A stretch of 64,000 bases of DNA from NCBI RefSeq assembly GCF_000178855.1, contig NZ_ADVG01000003.1:2591341-2655340 (forward strand), given 5' to 3'. Numbering within the stretch: the first letter of the stretch is position 1; each line of letters starts with the position of its first letter. Below, piece by piece: positions 24,355 to 33,376 of the stretch. The notes below the pieces were generated by a model. The model was not told the origin of the DNA, searched no databases, and was given only the letters and a program-made list of their open reading frames with translations. A program made the position numbers and the translations under genes. This DNA comes from Ktedonobacter racemifer DSM 44963 (GTDB taxonomy: Bacteria > Chloroflexota > Ktedonobacteria > Ktedonobacterales > Ktedonobacteraceae).

Positions 24355-25653
24355 CAGGGCTTGTGAATTATTGCTGAGAGCAGGAGACTCCAAGATCTGC
24401 TACGATAGACATTCCAAACCGATCTATCGAGAAGAAGGAGCCTCCGATGTCTTATTCTACTGCATTGTCACTGACCTTGCCTTCACTGACGAGTGATGCT
24501 CGCCACCAGTTATTGGAAAAGCAACCATTGCTGAGTTTGTACGAAGTGTTTGCCACCATCCCAGATCCCCGTTCCAAGCATGGATTGCGCTATGAATTGG
24601 CGTACGTGCTGACCTGCCTGGTAGCGGGCTTCCTCTGCAATTGTGACTCGACCCTGGCAGTTGCAGAGTGGTGTCGTGATCAACGTCTTCTGCTCATCCG
24701 ACTCTTCGGACCACGTCGCTTCCTGTGCCCCAGTGATTCACTCTACCGCAAACTCCTCCCGCGCCTGGATGCCGAACAGATCGAGTGCGCCCTGGCGGAC
24801 TGGATACGTCGGACTCTGCAAGCCACCCTCGATGATCCCATTGCCTTAGATGGCAAGACGGTTCGTGGGGGAAGATCGGACAAACATTCTGCTCCCCATC
24901 TGCTCTCCTTTCGCACACATCACAGCCAGGAAACACTGCTGCAAGTTGCCGTTTCCGAGAAGACGAATGAAATCCCAGTCGCACAGGCCCTCTTGCCCTG
25001 CTTGCCTGTCGATGGACGCGTCTTCACCGCAGACGCTTTGCACACGCAGAAGGATTTCATGAGGTGCGTGGATGCCTTGGGTGGCAAAACCGTTCTCACC
25101 GTCAAAAACAATCAGCCGACCCTCTACGCAGATCTCACCGCCTATTTCGCCGATCCACATGCTTCTTTTGCGCAAGACTCCACGCTTGATCAGCATCGAG
25201 GACGGATTGAAAAGCGTTCTATCCGTGTGAGCACCGAAATGAATTCCTACCTGGCTGACTGGCCACTCATCGAGCAAGTGGCCGAACTGACACGAACCGT
25301 CACGGTTCGCAAAACGGGAAAAACCAGCCACGAAGTGGTCTATCTCATCACGCCTTTGACTGCTCTTGAGGCCAGCCCCCAGCGCTTACTTGCATTAGTA
25401 CGGGGACACTGGAGTATCGAGAACTCCTCCCATTATGTCCGCGATATGACCTTTGGTGAGGATCGTTCTCGCTTGCGCTCTGGGCAGGCACCTCAGATCC
25501 TGGCAACGTTCCGCAATTTGGCGATCACCCTTATTCATCGTCAAGGGTCTTCTCAGATTGCTGCGACCAGACGCCACTTTGCTTCTCATCCTCATCTTGC
25601 TTTTCGCTTCTTGCTTCCCAGGAGCGTCGCTCAGCAATAATTCACAAGCCCTG
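24355..25653 (+). mobile_element. ISAs1-family insertion sequence, complete
   Basis: 24-bp perfect inverted repeats start CAGGGCTTGTGAATTATTGC at 24355 and end with the complement at 25653. The 1299-bp element has a 10-bp direct duplication CCGCGAGATA on both sides. One transposase gene fills it. All features for mobility are present and the duplication is unaltered, so the insertion is recent. Confidence 0.95.
24447..25640 (+). CDS. ISAs1-family transposase
   Basis: 397 residues. The N-terminal DDE_Tnp_1-associated domain has IPDPRSKHGLRYELAYVLTC. The catalytic domain has IALDGKTVRGG (first Asp), VFTADALHTQKDF (second Asp) and RGHWSIENSSHYVRDMTFGE followed by DRSRLR (Glu region and family signature). 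Length is normal for ISAs1 (about 370-400). ATG 24447 is preceded by GAAGGAGCCTCCG. It lies within complete inverted repeats and appears intact. Confidence 0.95.
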   Translation: MSYSTALSLTLPSLTSDARHQLLEKQPLLSLYEVFATIPDPRSKHGLRYELAYVLTCLVAGFLCNCDSTLAVAEWCRDQRLLLIRLFGPRRFLCPSDSLYRKLLPRLDAEQIECALADWIRRTLQATLDDPIALDGKTVRGGRSDKHSAPHLLSFRTHHSQETLLQVAVSEKTNEIPVAQALLPCLPVDGRVFTADALHTQKDFMRCVDALGGKTVLTVKNNQPTLYADLTAYFADPHASFAQDSTLDQHRGRIEKRSIRVSTEMNSYLADWPLIEQVAELTRTVTVRKTGKTSHEVVYLITPLTALEASPQRLLALVRGHWSIENSSHYVRDMTFGEDRSRLRSGQAPQILATFRNLAITLIHRQGSSQIAATRRHFASHPHLAFRFLLPRSVAQQ

Positions 25654-26095
25654 CCGCGAGATAGAGCCATCCTTGTCGAGTTGGGATATACGTGATATCC
25701 TTCACCCATTTTTTGTTTGGCGCTTCAGCACGAAATTCCCGATTTAAAAGGTTGGGAGCGACTGGATGAGCCATATCTCTTTTTGTGGTCACTACTCGAC
25801 GCCGTTTACGTCTGGCAGAAAGGTTCTTCTGCCGCATGAGCCTGGCGATCCGTTTGCGTGAGCAGGTGATCCCTTCGTCACGCAGCTCTCTCAAAATGCG
25901 TGGGCTTCCATATCGTCCTTGATGAGTTACAAACACCTGCCGTATCTTCTGCGTTAAATGAGCATCTTCTCGTTCGCGCAGGCAGGCTGAACGTTTGCGC
26001 CAGGCATAAAAGCCGCTTTCCGAGATTCCGAGCACATCGCACATGATAACAATGGAGAATTCATGCTTGTGCTGTTCAATAAATTGATGTTTCAT
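25654..26095 (-). pseudogene. IS3-family orfB, 5' part before the ISAs1 insertion
   Basis: MKHQFIEQHKHEFSIVIMCD, the HTH_21-like region CSRKRIARLMRQKNLSARRK and the first catalytic Asp in KKWVKDITYIPTRQGWLYLA are present before the frame meets the ISAs1 end and stops at 25631. Start ATG 26095 overlaps the orfA stop (ATGA), the usual coupling or frameshift zone of IS3. Confidence 0.9.
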
Positions 26096-26388
26096 TTGGA
26101 TTCCCGTGAGAAGATGCTCACTGCTTTTTTTAGTATGTCACGCTCCTGCTGGAGTCTTTCGACTTCGCGTTTCAAGCGACGATTTTCTTCCTCAAGCGTG
26201 GTTTGATGCCCTTTGCCTGGAAATGCTTCTTTCCCATGTTCTGCTAATTCCTTGCGCCACCCATGAATCGCGCTGTCGGAGATACCCAGCTCGCGCGCTA
26301 TTTGTGCAATCGGCTTGCCTGATGTTTGCGCCAGCCGCACGGCTTCCTCTTTGAATTCTTTTGTGTAGACCTTTTGGCTCTTTCCCAT
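26092..26388 (-). CDS. IS3-family OrfA
   Basis: 98 residues from the ATG at 26388 (MGKSQKVYTKEFKEEAVRLA), preceded by AAAGGGGC. It has a helix-turn-helix SGKPIAQIARELGISDSAIH followed by a leucine zipper ending EEENRRLKREVERLQQERDI, then LKKAVSIFSRESK. OrfA supplies DNA binding and the first part of the fused OrfAB transposase. This gene is intact although its partner orfB is split. Confidence 0.92.
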   Translation of the reverse strand: MGKSQKVYTKEFKEEAVRLAQTSGKPIAQIARELGISDSAIHGWRKELAEHGKEAFPGKGHQTTLEEENRRLKREVERLQQERDILKKAVSIFSRESK

Positions 26389-26457
26389 TGATAAGCCCCT
26401 TTCTGATCTGCTTCGAGTATATCTCAGCTTTAGGGACTCTTTCAAATCGGGGCAATC

Positions 26458-27483
26458 TCAAGTCACTATTGCATGCTCTTCTCGGTCTTTCCTACTGGTT
26501 AGCAGCGCCTGACCAATACGAGCATCGGTCTCGACGGTTTGACCGCGCAGCGCAGAACCGGCCAGTGACATCGTCCGTATCTTTCCTGCCTGTGCTGCTA
26601 CGAGCTGTTCTGGTGTTGCGCCTACAAACGCCGTCTCCTGGAATTGCATTGCGAAAATATAGGAAAGTGGTGCTTGCTGGTGAAGGCGATAGACCAGAGA
26701 GGGAATATCAAAAGAGGACTGCGAGCGTGCATTGACTCTCATACTGCGTGCCAACACCACTTTCGACATGGTGCCTTGTCGAATTGCCCGTACTGCGTCG
26801 CTTACCAGTTGTTTCCAGGGCTCTTCCTGAGAGGTATCAACGTCCCTCGAGACCATGCCAGAGCGAAACAGAGCGTCTTGAGCCAAGGATGCACTTATCT
26901 GAAAAATGCGGTCAAGCACCAAGTGAATGGCGCTCTCGCAAGTGAGAACAGTATCTTCGGGGGTAATGGAATGATTGATTGTCAGGGAACAGCCGCCTTG
27001 TGTTGAACGAAATACTACCTGGGGCAAAATCAAAGCACCATCAGGAAAATGGCGCCAGGCAGAGGATGTATGGCGCGCTTGCGGATCAAAGCGAAATCCC
27101 CCCAAGAAGGTAGGTAAGACGTCCGTTACCTGTTCATCTCCAAGAGCCACTACCTGCTCGCGGGCTGCCTCCCATTTTTGCTTCAAGATCCTATGCACAT
27201 CGGCACCTTGCGCTTCCAGAACGAGGGAAGTACCTGCTCCTATGAGGCACTCCTGCCCATGCAACCAGAAGAAACGATGCGAGAGCTCAAGGTGCTGTAA
27301 CACCGCGAAGAGATGAAATGGTGCAAACTGGTCAAGAGGAAAAGATAGGCTCGCAATAATGGGATGTTGGTGACGTTGCGCCCAGGCAATGGCACGAGCA
27401 AGCAGTGACTGAAGCTTTGCTTCTACCTCACTCTGGCGTATACCTATCGGGGCAGAACAAGAATGCTGAAAAGAAAGTGGCAT
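26458..27483 (-). pseudogene. Isochorismate synthase (MenF/EntC type), C-terminus lost to the IS3 insertion
   Basis: 341 codons from the ATG at 27483, chosen for the AAGGAGGGAGCC site. The chorismate-binding domain is recognisable: SKVVLARSMRVNARSQSSFD, APLSYIFAMQFQETAFVGAT PEQLV (written in two parts), TMSLAGSALRG and RKDREEHAIV, where the family reads KDREEH. The frame then enters the IS3 end and stops. About 100-120 residues with the C-terminal Mg-chorismate ligands (the G-G-x-P and E-R-G-x-Y-x-G motifs) are missing and were not found beyond the IS3 element. The enzyme would convert chorismate to isochorismate for menaquinone or siderophore synthesis; no other men or siderophore genes are here. 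Confidence 0.9.
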
Positions 27484-27593
27484 GGTAGGCTCCCTCCTTA
27501 CGAATCTTGGACTGATTGAATAGAAAAGTGGTTGCGACAAAAGACATTTAGTGGATCATATCGTTGTTTACGCGCCACCAACCCTGCGTATTT

Positions 27594-27749
27594 TCAGGGC
27601 CACAGGATGCAGGCGCGCATACTGGCGAGAATGTGGTTGATAATTGCTGCTGAGCTATTGGCCTGAGTCTGAGCAGGGCGCCAGTGCAGTTGCTGTTCTG
27701 TCAGCCCATCCACGGTGTAGTGCATGTGCTCAAGCAGCCAGCAAAGTTC
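27594..27749 (-). pseudogene. Fragment of a DinB/DUF664-type four-helix protein
   Basis: The minus strand reads ELCWLLEHMHYTVDGLTEQQ then LHWRPAQTQANSSAAIINHI, LASMRACILWP and a stop. The L-T-E-x-Q-L-x-W-R-P pattern is the hallmark of the DinB-like family. A stop precedes the fragment and there is no start, so it is a remnant of about 50 residues. Confidence 0.6.
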
Positions 27750-27945
27750 TCATTCATGCAAGGCAATCCCCTGATTCATCTGTAACTTCCTTTTACGGTA
27801 ATATCAAATCAAGCCCATTCGACAAAGGGCCAGAGCAAGCATACACTTGCTCTCGTGAACTGTTGAACAGACCAGGGAAAGGCTACATCTTCCACCCGGC
27901 TTGACTGATTGAGAAAGCTCGCGCTTCCCTGGTTGAGTTCCTGAG

Positions 27946-28107
27946 GGTATTGTCAACTTAAAAAAATTTGTTAATGAGTTTTCACCACATCGATGCCACA
28001 TTCTCCAAGATTCTCTAGAAAACACGGTCAGAAAAAGGGCGCCATCCCCACTTTGGGGTCTGTTTCTTTTGTTTAATCTCTACAATTTTGCTTAAGTTGA
28101 CAATACC
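27946..28107. mobile_element. 162-bp MITE with the ends of the IS6 element at 3.2 kb
   Basis: The left end GGTATTGTCAACTTAA at 27946 and the right end TTAAGTTGACAATACC at 28107 are identical to the terminal repeat of the IS6 element at 3205-4066. Between them are 130 non-coding bases with internal symmetry around CCCCACTTTGGGG. It has no transposase. Flanks are CCTGAG and TTCAGG, themselves nearly symmetrical. The rest of 27750-28457 shows no gene. Confidence 0.85.
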
Positions 28108-28457
28108 TTCAGGTAAAAGCTGCTCATATTTGTAAATTTTGGAACTCTGTGGGTCTTCCGCTCCTTTGGTGAAGGATGAGCTTATTGAACAAAAACCTGG
28201 GCTCTTTGAGCAGAGAACCAGAACCTCGCTCTTGTCCTAGTGAAGAGCTTTCACCAAACCCGCGGAAGACCCACTCTGTGGGCGAAATCTTGCTAATTCC
28301 ATGGGCGGCAAAACGTGCATTGGTGTGGAGGAGAAATTTTGAGCGTTGCTGTGAGTTCTCTCTTTCGGCTCTGCTGGCTGCTTTGCATTGGCTGCTTGCT
28401 CGCCCATTTAATTATCAAATTTACAATATTCCATTCCTTTGAAAATCGAGAGGCGAC

Positions 28458-29720
28458 TCATATGTGTGATGCTAGCACCTTTTGCACGACCTGGACGGCT
28501 TTCCCCACACCATCTTCTGCTCGAATATGCCTCCCCAGTTCCGCTGCTCTGGTGCGCATAGCCTGGTCAGAGATGGTGGTCATGATCGCCTGAGCCAGCT
28601 TCTCGGCAGTAAGAGAATTGCGCGGGATAGGTTGTGGGCTAACCCCTAAAAGGCGTACACGTTCTGTCCAGAAGGGCTGATCGGCGAGAAAGGGCAACAA
28701 AATGCTTGGAACACCCGCACGCAACCCGGCCGCAGTGGTGCCTGCGCCTGCATGATGGATAACGGCCGCCATACGCGGGAAGAGCCAATCATGGGGCGCT
28801 TCATCGAGCTTGAAGATGGTATCAGGTAGATCAGCATTGCTGAGACCTCCCCAGCCGGTGGCGATGATGCCACGTTGCTTCGAGCGTTCCAGAGCCTTCA
28901 CAATCAGATAGGTGGTCTCTTCTGCCTTACGATTCACCATACTTCCAAAACCAATATAGACAGGAGGCTCCCCGGCTGCCAGAAAATCAAGCAGAGAAGC
29001 AGGCGGTTGCCAGTTCTGGGGCGCATCCAGGAACCAGTAGCCGGCAACCTGTACCCAGTCCGGCCAGTCAGCGGGCCTGGGTACGACGAGAGAACTATAG
29101 CCCGGCATTATGGGCTGGCGATGTCTGTACAGCCAGGAGATAGATCCGCTCGCGGGAAGCGGTTTCAGTCCAAGGTCACGGCGTATGGGCTGCATCACCG
29201 AGCGCATCATCTGCCATATGCTTACATTGACGAATGTATGCGTCAGTCGATTCCCAATACCACCCAATGAACGAGAAAAGCTCATTGGATAAGGAAACGC
29301 TCTCGTTGGAAGTACTGGCTGAAGTGGTGCAAAGATAGCGGGAATATCCAGTGCTTCTGCCGCATAAGAGCCCGCAAAGCAAAGCGGTGAATACAGCAGC
29401 AAATGTGCGCCAGTCAGTGTATGTTGTGCATCTTTCGCGAGCGCAACCTGGTTACTCTTACTTACCTCAGCCAGGCTACGTGTAAAGCGCAGTGCGTTCT
29501 CCTCTGACCCAGGCGAGGACTGAGTACTCACCTTTTCGACCATCTCACGTGGATTACCCGTCAATGGCGCAAATTCGAGACCGTACTGCATGACCATTGG
29601 TTTGAAGATGTCGTGCGTAAGCACGCAAACGTGATAGCCAGCCCGGTGTAAGCCCAGACCCAGCGCTATATAAGGCTGCACATCACCACGCGTTCCCGAT
29701 GTCATTATCACAATACGCAT
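28458..29720 (-). CDS. GT1-family glycosyltransferase (sterol/macrolide glucosyltransferase type)
   Basis: 420 residues, GT-B fold. N-terminal acceptor domain begins MRIVIMTSGTRGDVQPYIAL, with the G-T-R-G-D-V-x-P motif of this group. The C-terminal donor domain contains PPVYIGFGSMVNRKAEETT and the nucleotide-sugar motif HHAGAGTTAAGLRAGVPSIL ending LPFLADQPFW. These enzymes add glucose to sterols, polyketides or macrolides; bacterial members also inactivate drugs. On the minus strand the TetR gene at 31349-30714 lies upstream, and an IS5 element sits between them, so TetR control of this gene may now be broken. ATG 29720 stands 19 bases before the IS end, so the native promoter and ribosome site are partly replaced. 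Confidence 0.92.
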   Translation of the reverse strand: MRIVIMTSGTRGDVQPYIALGLGLHRAGYHVCVLTHDIFKPMVMQYGLEFAPLTGNPREMVEKVSTQSSPGSEENALRFTRSLAEVSKSNQVALAKDAQHTLTGAHLLLYSPLCFAGSYAAEALDIPAIFAPLQPVLPTRAFPYPMSFSRSLGGIGNRLTHTFVNVSIWQMMRSVMQPIRRDLGLKPLPASGSISWLYRHRQPIMPGYSSLVVPRPADWPDWVQVAGYWFLDAPQNWQPPASLLDFLAAGEPPVYIGFGSMVNRKAEETTYLIVKALERSKQRGIIATGWGGLSNADLPDTIFKLDEAPHDWLFPRMAAVIHHAGAGTTAAGLRAGVPSILLPFLADQPFWTERVRLLGVSPQPIPRNSLTAEKLAQAIMTTISDQAMRTRAAELGRHIRAEDGVGKAVQVVQKVLASHI

Positions 29721-29741
29721 TTTTCACTATTTTCTTTCTTA

Positions 29742-30680
29742 GAACTTATCCGAAAACTGAGAGACGTTCACAATGATGGAAACACATGAGAGCACAGGCC
29801 AAACGCAGGAAGGCATCATAGGTGCGGTCCAGCTTTTCCCAACGAATGATGATTCGACGCCAGCGATTGAGCCAGGAGAAAAGGCGCTCGACCACCCAGC
29901 GCCTGGGGACTTTGGTCGTTTCCAGAGCGTTGGCAGGCTCCTGGGTCTCTCCTTGTTGCGAAAGCGCTTGCCAATACCACGCATGGTTATGGCGATTAAG
30001 GCGAATATGCGGCTCATACCCCTCCTCATAGAGCAGGCTGTAGATGACATCATAGTCATAGCCAGCATCCAGGCACAGATGCTGGGGATGCTCAATGGTG
30101 GGTTCAGGGCGTGCAATCGCGTGATGCTCCAACGTCGCAGCGACCAGTTTCATATCATGGCGATTGGCCCCATCAATGACCAATGCCAAGGGCAGACCTC
30201 GGCGATCACAGAGAATGCTCCGCGCGGGTTCCCTGCTTGCCGCGATCGGTGGGAGCGGGTCCGACAGCGGCTTGGGCAAAAGGGGCTTTGCTCGTCGAGC
30301 TATCCAGGCTCTGCCAGTCCCAGCCAATGCCTTGCAACTCGTCGTAGAGGTGCAGACCTGCTTTCCACAGGCGAGCGAAGACGCGCTTCCGCTTCCCATT
30401 GACGGAACCGGTCATAGACGGTAGAACTGGCACCCATTTCACGGGGCAAGGCATTCCATTGAATGCCCGTTCGCAGAATATAGACGATGGCTTCAAACAT
30501 CGCTCGATCATCGGCGGCTGGTCGTCCTCCCTTGGGGTGAGGAAGGCGAACAGGAATCAGAGGACAGACGTGTTCCCACAATTCATCGCTGACTTTCCAT
30601 GGATGGGTTCGAGCCATATGCTTGTTTCACCTCGCTTGGTTTTCTTTTCATTGTACCAACCACAGTTTTCGGATAAGCTC
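29742..30680 (-). mobile_element. IS5-family (IS427 group) insertion sequence
   Basis: GAACTTATCCGAAAACTG at 29742 and its complement CAGTTTTCGGATAAGCTC ending at 30680 form inverted repeats with one difference. A 3-bp TTA duplication (29739-29741 and 30681-30683) flanks the 939-bp element, as usual for this group. Confidence 0.92.
29746..30617 (-). pseudogene. IS5-family transposase in two or three frames
   Basis: OrfA starts at 30617 (MARTHPWKVSDELWEHVCPL, GGRPAADDRAMFEAIVYILR, TGIQWNALPREMG). The catalytic part continues in a second frame (VFARLWKAGLHLYDELQGIG, WDWQSLDSSTSKAP with the first Asp, AVGPAPTDRGKQGTR) and, after a further frame change near 30215, a third (RSILCDRRGLPLALVIDGAN, DAGYDYDVIY with the second Asp, RWVVERLFSWLNRWRR with Glu). 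IS427 elements use one programmed frameshift; the second change suggests a lesion, unless the sequence has an error. It probably does not make an active enzyme. Confidence 0.75.
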
Positions 30681-30713
30681 TTATTCAAGATTGATCAGAA
30701 AATATTACCCAGT

Positions 30714-31349
30714 TCATATTTCCGAAGTCGAATCAGGAGGAAGCATGCCCTTGATCTGCAATTCGAATACCGCTCGCAATTGATCAACCGACGCCGTATT
30801 CAAGAGAAAAAAACCTCCCAGCCACGTAGTCAGGGTAGCAAAATACATGGCAAAAAAACTTGAGGCAGCCTGGCGTGAATCAACATCCGGGCGAATCTCA
30901 CCGCGCTCCTGTGCATGTCGCACGAACTGCGCAAGTTGTTTGATGAAATGCTCCGTCTGTAAATGAAACGACTGCCGCCCCTTATGCTCACCAGAATAAA
31001 ACAGGAGCTCCTTCAAGAAAAAACGAGCGTTTTCTGGATGTTGTGCATAAAATTGAAAAAATGGCGTGAAGATATACATCAGAGCATCTAATAACGGTAA
31101 GTCTTTGGGAAGGGAAGCAAACACGCTGGTTGTGATCTCGCTGATCGCCTCGCCATAAGTGAAAAGCAACAGTTCGGCTTTATCCCTCGCATACAAAAAC
31201 AATGTGCCAGTAGCGATCTGTGCAGTCTCAGCAATTTCACGCGTGGTTGTTGCTTCGTACCCTTTCAACTCAAACAATTGTTTTGCCACTTGTAAAATCC
31301 GCTCAAAATTTCGTTGCTTATTTTGTTCGCGTAAATTCTGTCCTGCCAT
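30714..31349 (-). CDS. TetR-family transcriptional regulator
   Basis: 211 residues. DNA-binding domain: RNFERILQVAKQLFELKGYE, ATTTREIAETAQIATGTLFL, then YARDKAELL; the usual Y-x-Y/H-F-x-x-K end reads LFLYARDK. The C-terminal domain has HPENARFFLKELLFYSGEHK and the helix SRQAASSFFAMYFATLTTWL. Such regulators control efflux or modification genes for a hydrophobic ligand. A dyad lies 60 bases upstream. The glycosyltransferase gene downstream on the same strand was probably its operon partner before the IS5 insertion. Confidence 0.93.
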   Translation of the reverse strand: MAGQNLREQNKQRNFERILQVAKQLFELKGYEATTTREIAETAQIATGTLFLYARDKAELLLFTYGEAISEITTSVFASLPKDLPLLDALMYIFTPFFQFYAQHPENARFFLKELLFYSGEHKGRQSFHLQTEHFIKQLAQFVRHAQERGEIRPDVDSRQAASSFFAMYFATLTTWLGGFFLLNTASVDQLRAVFELQIKGMLPPDSTSEI

Positions 31350-31411
31350 ATCTATGGTTGTCCCATTCTCTTTCCTACAAAAAAAATGACCGCACTCATA
31401 TAATGACTATG

Positions 31412-31429
31412 CTCATATTTTAATATGAG
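31412..31429. promoter_or_regulatory. Candidate TetR operator
   Basis: CTCATAT (31412-31418), 4-base spacer TTTA, ATATGAG (31423-31429). A further CTCATATAATGA half-site starts at 31395. The site lies upstream of the tetR start at 31349. The rest of 31430-31664 contains no recognised feature. Confidence 0.6.
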
Positions 31430-31664
31430 GAGACGAAAAAATCAAGGTGTATACTTCCGAGCGGCATTTATGGGGCTGAAATTGGACCACTGTTTTGTCG
31501 TTGTGCGCGTACATGCGCGTATGCATGACCAGCAGTACATTCTGAAGTGAGCAGGTCGGGAGCTACTTCGGGCTCCAGACATCTTCTCATACGCACCAAC
31601 TTAAGGGTCAATAGACCAGTTTAACCCGTTTTGAGCAACTGGGCGGAATTGGGATGCTCTTTGC

Positions 31665-32030
31665 ATGTGTTCATCTGCGTTCCAGAAGAAAGAGATTCAG
31701 GTCGTTGAAGATCGGATTACTGCCCTTATTGGAAAGCGGGGGCAGCTTGAGCGGGTTGTGTTTGCCACGCAGGGAGAGAGAGCGCGTCGCGGCGGTTTTG
31801 TCGCCTCCCAGTTGCTTCAGGCTTCGCCTTTTGGCGAAGAACTCGGTTGCCAGATGAATGCCATGGGAGGAATCGTCACGGACCCCTTTGGGAGAACGAC
31901 GGTTCCAGGGGTGTATGCCGCTGGTGATGCCTTGATGGCTGTCCTGCATCAACTCATCATCGCAGCTGCCGGGGGAAGTTGGGCCGCTGCAGGCGTGAAT
32001 ACAGATTTAACCGAACGCGAATTTCTGTAA
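31665..32030 (+). pseudogene. C-terminal part of a thioredoxin-reductase-like flavoprotein
   Basis: The frame includes LGCQMNAMGGIVTDPFGRTT, VPGVYAAGDALMAVLHQLII and AAAGGSWAAAGVNTDLTERE. The V-P-G-x-Y-A-A-G-D segment is the second FAD-binding motif of this family, and the A-A-x-G-x-x-A-A/A-x-x-x-N-x-D-L end is its dimer helix. The N-terminal FAD-binding domain with G-x-G-x-x-G and the C-x-x-C pair are missing. It may be expressed from ATG 31665, but the product would not bind nucleotide normally. Confidence 0.8.
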
Positions 32031-32350
32031 CGGAGGAGAGGTGCCGCATCACGGGAAAGCAAGGACAGGAAGGGAAAAGCCAGGTGAGCGGGCTCCGTTG
32101 CACATGATGACAGCGCGCGCTCCGCTCACTCCTGATTCATGATGGCCCTTTCTCTGTCGATGTGAACACGGTGAGGCTGCCCGAAGGCAAGACACGTACG
32201 GATTTTCTTAGGGGTGCCAGGTTTCCTGATGTCTTCATTAAGCTAGACTTTATCCATATTAGGCTGCAAAAGCGAGCGTCTGGATGAAGCGCTCGAGAAG
32301 AGCCCGAGGGATTTAGATGATGTCGGGTTGGGCAGGCGACAGGTAAGAAA
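32031..32350. other. No gene recognised
   Basis: Open frames are short and overlapping with no ribosome sites. Several small inverted repeats are present (AGCGCTC near 32290, GCGAGCG). It joins two gene fragments and is probably a rearrangement scar. Confidence 0.45.
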
Positions 32351-32785
32351 GTGTCACTGGCCATAAATGCTGACGAACGAAGGCCAGCGTATCGGAAAAC
32401 GTGGGAAGCGATTTTGTATACCAAGCTGGTCGGACCAGCCAGCCAGAGCGTCTACAGTTTCGCCGAGGGACAGACGGGCACCAACTTCAACGACTGGCTG
32501 ACCTTGCAGAACCCGAACAGCACCCCGGTGGTGGCAGCGATCACGATCTTCGCGGATAACACCATTATCCAGAAAGAGCTGACTCTGCCGGCCCACAGCC
32601 GGACGAGTGTGCTGATCAACAGCATCGTCAATCCGATTGTCGCAGTCTATCCCAGCTCAGCAGGCTACACAGTCTCGATGGATGTGCAGTCCTTCGGTGG
32701 GCCGATTGTAGCCGAACGGCCCCTCTACTTCACCTTCAAGGGCGGGACTGGCGCCAGCGATATCATCGGTTATACGGGTCACTAG
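32351..32785 (+). pseudogene. C-terminal domain of a large secreted protein with beta-sandwich repeats
   Basis: From about residue 20 the frame reads AILYTKLVGPASQSVYSFAE, GQTGTNFNDWLTLQNPNSTP, VVAAITIFADNTIIQKELTL, PAHSRTSVLINSIVNPIVAV and VSMDVQSFGGPIVAERPLYF. The N-F-x-x-W/Y-L-T-L-Q-N-P-N pattern and the H-S-R-T-x-V motif are typical of extracellular repeat domains in large Ktedonobacteria proteins (recalled). No signal peptide is present, so the upstream bulk has been lost. A clean terminator follows, showing that the 3' end is native. Confidence 0.7.
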
Positions 32786-32808
32786 CCGTGGAATGAGTTT
32801 CATTGCAC

Positions 32809-32840
32809 GAGGAGCGGCCGGCCTGGCCGCTCCTCTTTTT
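32809..32840 (+). terminator. Rho-independent terminator after the secreted-protein remnant
   Basis: GAGGAGCGGCC (32809-32819), loop GGCCT, GGCCGCTCCTC (32825-32835), then TTTTT. Perfect 11-bp GC-rich stem. It shows that the preceding remnant keeps its original transcription end. Confidence 0.9.
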
Positions 32841-33019
32841 GTGGGAGCGCAGTCCCGCCCTTCGCGGTCTGGCTACCCTCTCATGGAGAGCAATCAACCG
32901 CTTTGGGAAGTCAGCAAGAAGAACTGCCGCAGGAACAGAACCTCATGATGAAACACTCTGATTATAGAGTTTCACAAATAAATCTGGATTATGCTCATCG
33001 CCTGTTAAGCGCTCTTGGC

Positions 33020-33150
33020 TGTAAATCCCAATATTAAACTGGTCATTTCCCAACTATTCTTCTGGTGAAGGTGGTTGCTGTGCAGATAAAGATCGTGAGA
33101 TCCACCAGGATAAATATACAAATCTCGCCAGTTTAATGTTGGGATTTACA
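33020..33150. mobile_element. 131-bp MITE with 23-bp terminal inverted repeats
   Basis: TGTAAATCCCAATATTAAAC-TGG at 33020-33042 pairs with its complement at 33128-33150 with one difference (AAT/AAC). Non-coding interior. The ISL3 element is inserted 20 bases beyond it. No parent element is in the window. Confidence 0.8.
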
Positions 33151-33170
33151 TATTTTAAATGATGCGCCAT

Positions 33171-33178
33171 TTTATCTG
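33171..33178 (+). repeat. 8-bp target duplication of the ISL3 element, left copy
   Basis: TTTATCTG at 33171-33178; identical copy at 35786-35793 directly after the other end. Confidence 0.95.
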
Positions 33179-33376
33179 GGCTCTTGGACACATTCAGTGT
33201 GCCTGCTTGCTGCAATATGAAGTATTTAGATGACATATGCGAACCGGAGCATCTAGTATGTGTTCGTTGGCTTGTGCGAAGGTGAGTACGCACCAGGCTC
33301 TCTTGCTGCTGGGACCGCAAAGATGGTGGTAGCGAAAGAGCCGGCGGTACTCTCACGGGCTATCAGATCAAGCAAG

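Larger units (their letters stand above)
23928..26465 (-). mobile_element. IS3-family element, interrupted by an ISAs1 element
   Basis: OrfA and OrfB of one IS3 element lie around the ISAs1 insertion. The orfA-side end begins TGACTTGAGATTGCCCC on the minus strand at 26465, where isochorismate synthase stops matching. The other end lies below 23928, but I could not find a matching inverted repeat, so it may be truncated. Border on the left is approximate. Confidence 0.75.

Noticed and set aside
32137..32424. 95-codon minus-strand frame
   Set aside because: Antisense to the secreted-protein remnant start and without a ribosome site.
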